DNA of 64,000 nt, from contig CM043963.1 in the NCBI GenBank assembly GCA_014529385.2, positions 106,113,912 to 106,177,911 of the forward strand, written 5' to 3'. The stretch comes from Adiantum capillus-veneris. Lineage: Eukaryota; Streptophyta; Polypodiopsida; Polypodiales; Pteridaceae. The notes below the pieces were generated by a model that worked only from the letters and a program-made list of their open reading frames with translations, searched no databases and was not told where the DNA came from. Positions 59,358-64,000 of the stretch are shown here, in pieces. Positions within the stretch are counted from its first letter, which is position 1, and each line of letters begins with the position of its first letter. The translations under genes were made by a program, and so were the position numbers.

Positions 59358-60274
59358 TTATTCTCCGACCTTGTTCATAGGAACTGATCGAATCTCTTTG
59401 TTTTCCATTTCATTTTTTGAGTTTCCCACATTCTTAGAGATTAACCCCATTATACCCACCTTCTCTAGGGTTTTTCGTAAATCATTCCATAAGTATGGCC
59501 TGAGTTTCAATAGTTCTCCCAAGGTAAGAGTGCATTGGATAGGTGTAGACATGATTGATTAAATGTTGTCTACTTCTAGGGTCTGTTTGGCTCTTTTTAC
59601 TTGAGTGGTCTTGGAAATGATAGATTCATCTTCGTTATCTCCCAATAATGTCTTTAATGTCATCGGTTTAGATATTCTTGAAGCTTCTGATCCGCAATCC
59701 CCGTATAAGGATTGTAAATCCATGTTCATATCAGGTGGTAGGTTATCCAACCAAACTTCTTCTGTAGGAGCTGACTTTAAAGTTAAGCTCCCATCATTGA
59801 TCTCTCTTACCTTTTCCCATAAGTGTCCTGCCAAGTCTTCCTCTACGAATGGAATTCTGTCTAAGGCATCTTCGTTGTCCGGCACTATAAGCTCTGGTTC
59901 ATTTGTTTCAAGGTGGGGTTCTGCCACCACATCGGATTTTACTTTCGTTTCTTCTACCACAAGCTCTTCCGGTTTTGCAATACTTTCAAGCTTGGGTTTT
60001 TGTTTATCCAGTATTTCTTGCGTGATTCTTACCAAGTTTTGATAAGCTTCCAGCTTAGCTGCTTCCATGTCTGGAGATGGATAGTTTTTCCATTTATTTT
60101 CCATGTTTGGCCTGCTTTAAGTCCTGCTTGGTAGGCTTCCAAGGCGGCATTAATAGGCTCAAAAATTTTATCAACCAGAATGGATCCTCCATATTTTACA
60201 GTTGTTTCCTTGAATTCACTGCCAGTTTCTTTCAACTTGTCCTGTGCTAGAATTTTTGCTTTCTCTTCGTTCAA
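59358..60274 (-). pseudogene. gag-pol linker of giant gypsy element B
   Basis: Acidic minus-strand frame (59559-60104: EELVVEETKVKSDVVAEPHL and so on) continues into CTLTLGELLKLRPYLWNDLR (59358-59552), a short helical segment often found just before protease in plant gypsy Gag-Pol. An upstream frame (60029-60274) is Lys/Ala rich. No enzymatic domain. Confidence 0.6.
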
Positions 60275-61010
60275 CCCGTTGTTTTTGTTTTCTCATATCA
60301 TATCTTTTGCTTCTGCTCCTTTTGATTCTTTGAGAAGAAACTTTGGTGTTCGCCGAATCATTAGAGGAATTGTGTTTCTTTTTCTTTTCTTGAGCTCTAG
60401 TGATTACCTTGATTGGAACAATCGGTTCGCTCTCTGATGAGCTACTAGGCATCACTTGGACTATATTGACTACAATTTTTCCCTTGTTCAAAGGATTCTT
60501 AGGACAATCTTCCGAAAAGTGTTCTCCCATTTTGCAACATTGTATGCAATAGGCTTCAATTGGTTTGAGGCTTTTGTCAGGATCTGGACATTCGTTCTTC
60601 CAATGGTCATCAACACCACAGTTATGACAATTTCCTATTATGGGCTTCATCATGGGTCTTCCCATGGGAGGTCTGACACCTTGATTAGCTACATAATACA
60701 TTGGTGCGAGCTCTGGTGGAGCATAAGTCATGGTTTCCTCCATTGGTGGTGGGTGTGGACTATATCAATCTCCCTCTACCATTACTGTAGATGGACTAGG
60801 CTCTGCATAGGGTGTAATAGGCACTAATGCTTCTTTCTCTATGACTCCTTCTGAGTGCATGTACTTTACAGGCACCGCATTATGTCCTAGATAAGGAGGT
60901 TTTTGTTCCAACACACATTGAGGTCGCTCCATACCCATTGGTGGTCTTTGAACTTGAGCCATATTAGGCTGATATCTGTACATGGGTTGTCCCTGGGGCC
61001 TCATGGGCAC
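60216..61010 (-). pseudogene. gag nucleocapsid region with zinc knuckles, element B
   Basis: Minus strand: a Pro/Met/Gln-rich stretch, then the CCHC knuckle CHNCGVDDHWKNEC and a second, irregular knuckle CIQCCKMGEHFSEDC, then a basic Ser/Lys/Arg tail. The two sub-frames are in phase and separated by a single TGA (60765). Nucleocapsid binds the element's RNA. Confidence 0.85.
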
Positions 61011-61246
61011 GTACTGAACATTCCCATCATGCTTTGGTCTAAAGTAGCACTCGTGGGTCTCGTGGTTGGTCCATTTAACCTCAATTGCACACCATTTTTT
61101 TGGCCTAATTGGTTGTCCCTATGGGGTTATCCCATGTCCTGGTCCTCTCATAGGTGCTTTCTGCATATTGTTCATCATGTCATTCATCCTTTTTAGCATA
61201 TCTTCTATGGCTAAGAGTGGTGCAGCAGCAACCGTTCCCACTTGTG

Positions 61247-62782
61247 CTAGTTTGTGGATGTTGTCTTCTCGCTTTGGTTATCCTTAGGGACATCCTCTTC
61301 ATTGAAGATCTCACAATTGTCTCCTAGGTCAATAGCATCAGACACACACGCCTCTAGGGTTGTATGTTTTTTACTATAGATTATAGCATGAAGTTCTTTG
61401 TTTAGTAGTCCCTCCATAAACAATGATACAAGTCTCTCTTCTGCAGGTATCTCCATCTCTGGGCATCTCGCAATGTATTGTTTCATTCGAGTTGTACAAT
61501 CCCTAACAGCCTCACCATGTTTCTGTTTAAAGCTGTAAATTTGAGCTACGGTATTATGTGTAATTCTCGTTTTAGAACAAGCAGCTACAAATCCTTGAGC
61601 TAACGTGTTGAAGTCCATGATCGATCTTGGTGGAATGTTTTGGAACCATGTCAAAGCTTTTCCTTCTAATGTCATTCCAAACCCCTCAAATTGAGTACGC
61701 TCTGCTCTTAGCACTTGCTTAAAGCTTGCTAAGTGGTCATATGAATCCCCTGATCCACTGTATTTTCTGACCCATTTTTGAAAATCAGCTGGTTTGACAC
61801 CTCTATTCGGTTCAACTCCAGGTCTTCTAGGAGTTGGTCCTGTTCTGATTCCTACACACCAGTCTATCGGAAATAGTGACTCATGTAGCCCTGGACTAGC
61901 CTTAGTGTCACGCGATTTTCTACGTGATGAGGTGATTTCTGGTTTCTTCAAATTACTCTCAGATGATCTCTCACGATGTTCGTCTCTTGGAATGGTTTCC
62001 GGTCCTTGACCCAATATCCAATCCCATATGGAATACCCCTGGTATTTGGTTTGTTCTACCTCCTCAGGAGTCATCATAACAAAATTGTTGTTATAACAAT
62101 CCCTAAACAAGTAAGTTGGTAGATCTGCAGATCCCTTATTTTTTATCTTGAAGATATAGATGATCTTCATGGCCGTTAATTGTCTTGGTCTAGCATGAGA
62201 AGTCCACAAAAGATCTTTTATGTTTCTATCTTCCCAACAATAGACTCCGATCCTAGGATTATCTGTACTAAGCCGTTTCAAAGGCTTCAAGTGTACTTGA
62301 TCGTATCCCTCGAATTCCAAAGTTGGTGTTCCTTCTTTTGCTGATACATCTGGGATTATAGTGTTTACTTCTAATCCCCATTTGTCTACCACATCAGGAT
62401 TTTCGACTTGTACATATTGAGTTCCGTTTCGATCCATGTACATTTTTCCTTATTTGTTTGCCCTAACCTGTTCTTCGAACTCAATACCATGGTTATCAAT
62501 GCGAATAGCATACTCTTCGTTAGGATCCAAGTAAACATGGGCTCCATGACGATTAGTCTTGTAAAAAGAGAGTATATGCTTGTCGCGCATTGTCGTTCCA
62601 GTTTTCGAGTGAGTCGAGTAAGAAGACATCTCGGATGTTGAATCTGAAAAAGTGTCCGAGATTTCTTCAAGAATTGTGAGCAAGGAATTGCCTTGATTCT
62701 CGCTTTCTTCAGTAGATACTCTACTAATGTTTTCTCGGAATCGGCTTTGATTTCCTAATACACGACCGGATCTAAGGTTCAT
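61247..62782 (-). pseudogene. gag capsid region, element B (start MNLRSGR)
   Basis: The start at 62782 (MNLRSGRVLGNQSRFRENIS) is the kind of gag start seen in Tat/Ogre-like plant gypsy elements. A single TAA near 62450 separates it from an in-phase 398-codon frame. That frame contains the retrotransposon gag capsid domain (RKYSGSGDSYDHLASFKQVL, GKALTWFQNIPPRSIMDFNT, YSFKQKHGEAVRDCTTRMKQ, EERLVSLFMEGLLNKELHAI). The following linker to the zinc knuckles is broken near 61200. Capsid assembles virus-like particles. Confidence 0.9.
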
Positions 62783-64000
62783 ATAGACTTATGAAGCCCT
62801 GGATTGAGTACTCACCTTAGATTGACTTGTCGTCAATTTCCACTTGATTCAATTGCAACTTTCTATCAAGCCACTGATTCCTTGTCTACAACCTGATTCC
62901 TGTACAAAATTAATCAATTTAGCCATTTTTCTATAAGGACGGTAGAGCTCTTGAGAACTCCAGTGACTGGTCTCTGCATATCACTTCAATATGTGCTATG
63001 GAAGTCAAAATTTTGACTTTCAGATTCAACTTAGCAAAATCAAAGGTCTAATCTGCAACCTGTAAACTGAGTGTATCTGTACCAAATTTGATCCGATTGA
63101 ACCCAAAATTGCCCTATGGCCTTACATTATGCTGGTCTAACACTGTATAAGCCCAAAAGTCAAAATTGAAGTCTTTGGATAGCATAGTAAATAATCACAA
63201 TTATTTACTTTTGCTAATTTCTGGCACTTTTTGGATTGGTTTGGCAAGTATACAACTTGTTAAAGCCCTTGGGCAAGTTTCAACAAGTTTGGAAAAATTT
63301 TGATCAAGGTTAACCACTATTCCATGTCCGCAGACTCTGATTTCGAGAATGTGGCTTAAGTCTCACTGTTGTGGTCCAAATTTCACCAAAATTGATTTGT
63401 GGGGTCTACTTGATGTGCTTGACCTTGTGGTATACTCAAATTTGCAAAGTCACCAAGTTTTGAAGTAGATGTAAATAATCGCGATTATTTACTTCTGACA
63501 ATTTTTTACAATTTTTTGTCCCAACTTTGACACAGATCTGTTAAGCACCTTATGTTAAGGTCACTAGCCAATTTTCATCAAGTTTGGATAATTTTTGGTC
63601 AAATGGTCATCAATTATTCTGTCCGCAGACTAACTTTGCAATTTTAGTCACAATTTTCAATCCAATGATTCAAATCTTACCAAATTGGGTTTGTGGGCTT
63701 ATTACAACATGGTAAAGCTAGTGGTATGCCAACTTGGTCAAAAAAGTTCAAAAACAGGGTAGATGTAAATAATTGCGATTATTTACATTTGATAAAATTT
63801 TGCAAGTTTTTGGTCAACTAAGCCATATACACATGTTTATCACATCAAGATAAGCCTATGAATCAATTTTCAACAAGTTTGGATAAATTTTTCCTCAATT
63901 CACACTCAAGATTCAAAAAGTCAGTACAAACTTTAGTTTTTACCTAGATTCTTGCCAGTTTAGTGATACAAATTTTTTGGGCCTTTACAAAAATTGTTTG
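62783..64000. repeat. 5' leader of element B with ~290 bp repeats and 22 bp palindromes
   Basis: Non-coding on both strands. At 63187-63208, 63471-63492 and 63765-63786 lie copies of GTAAATAATCGCGATTATTTAC (the middle one is a perfect palindrome) spaced 284 and 294 bp. Each is followed by a CAAGTTTGGATAATTTTTGGTCAA-like phrase (split here: CAAGTTTGGATAAT, TTTTGGTCAA). These are tandem degenerate repeats of the untranslated leader. The 5' LTR and primer site lie beyond the window. Confidence 0.85.

Noticed and set aside
59605-60042. 145-residue plus-strand Ser-rich frame
   Set aside because: Antisense to the gag-pol linker of element B, whose sense frame fits its neighbours.

Overview
This 64 kb window looks like non-genic, transposon-dense DNA from the nucleus of a land plant. 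I see no intact single-copy host gene, no rRNA or tRNA gene and no CRISPR. Exon-intron splice sites, plant CACTA transposases, plant-type Ty3/gypsy elements, an L1-type LINE, a Helitron and many dinucleotide microsatellites all fit a large plant genome. The only host-like gene trace is a decayed pentatricopeptide-repeat (PPR) gene near 18.1-18.7 kb. Its repeat wording (ITYACILNACG, YAKCGTLMKVQEVLDGLP), plus a Penelope-like reverse transcriptase without a visible endonuclease, makes me lean to a fern or another seed-free plant. That is inference only.

Layout. (1) 0.5-12.2 kb: two direct copies of a ~3.3 kb sequence flank a decayed minus-strand Penelope-like element (ORF1-like part 7.2-8.6 kb, reverse transcriptase 5.5-6.9 kb). 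The first copy also carries a 1322 bp terminal-inverted-repeat element whose empty site is preserved in the second copy. (2) 13.4-14.95 kb: 3' end of an L1-type LINE, minus strand. (3) 18.1-18.7 kb: PPR pseudogene. (4) 20.08-33.2 kb: a nest. A left-end CACTA fragment abuts a minus-strand Helitron Rep gene, and that gene is split by a complete 8666 bp CACTA element (23666-32331) with a 3 bp GAT target duplication. The CACTA carries two divergent genes, a TNP2-type transposase (minus, 8 exons, internally deleted) and a TNPA-like gene (plus). The TNPA-like gene's long first intron holds about 33 copies of a CTAATTAG-centred palindrome. (5) 35.1-39.0 kb: remnant of a retroelement consisting of an additional ORF and part of a 3' LTR. 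(6) 42.4-48.9 kb: a decayed plus-strand Ty3/gypsy element. (7) about 49-64 kb and beyond: a giant minus-strand Ty3/gypsy element with gag, protease, RT, RNase H and integrase, then a ~1.1 kb repeat-bearing spacer, a ~3.7 kb additional ORF encoding a coiled-coil protein, a polypurine tract and a 3' LTR. Its 5' LTR lies beyond the right edge.

How parts work together. The CACTA transposase would act on the terminal inverted repeats, and the GCGGTAAT-type motifs clustered at both ends and again at the central divergent promoter are the likely sites for the TNPA-like protein. In the giant gypsy element the same ~290 bp repeat, carrying a 22 bp palindrome, occurs both in the leader and between pol and the additional ORF. 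Almost all coding parts are broken. Many stops are TAG or TGA where Gln or Arg is expected, which suggests deamination of methylated cytosine after silencing. All homology calls are from reading translations by eye; no database search was run.
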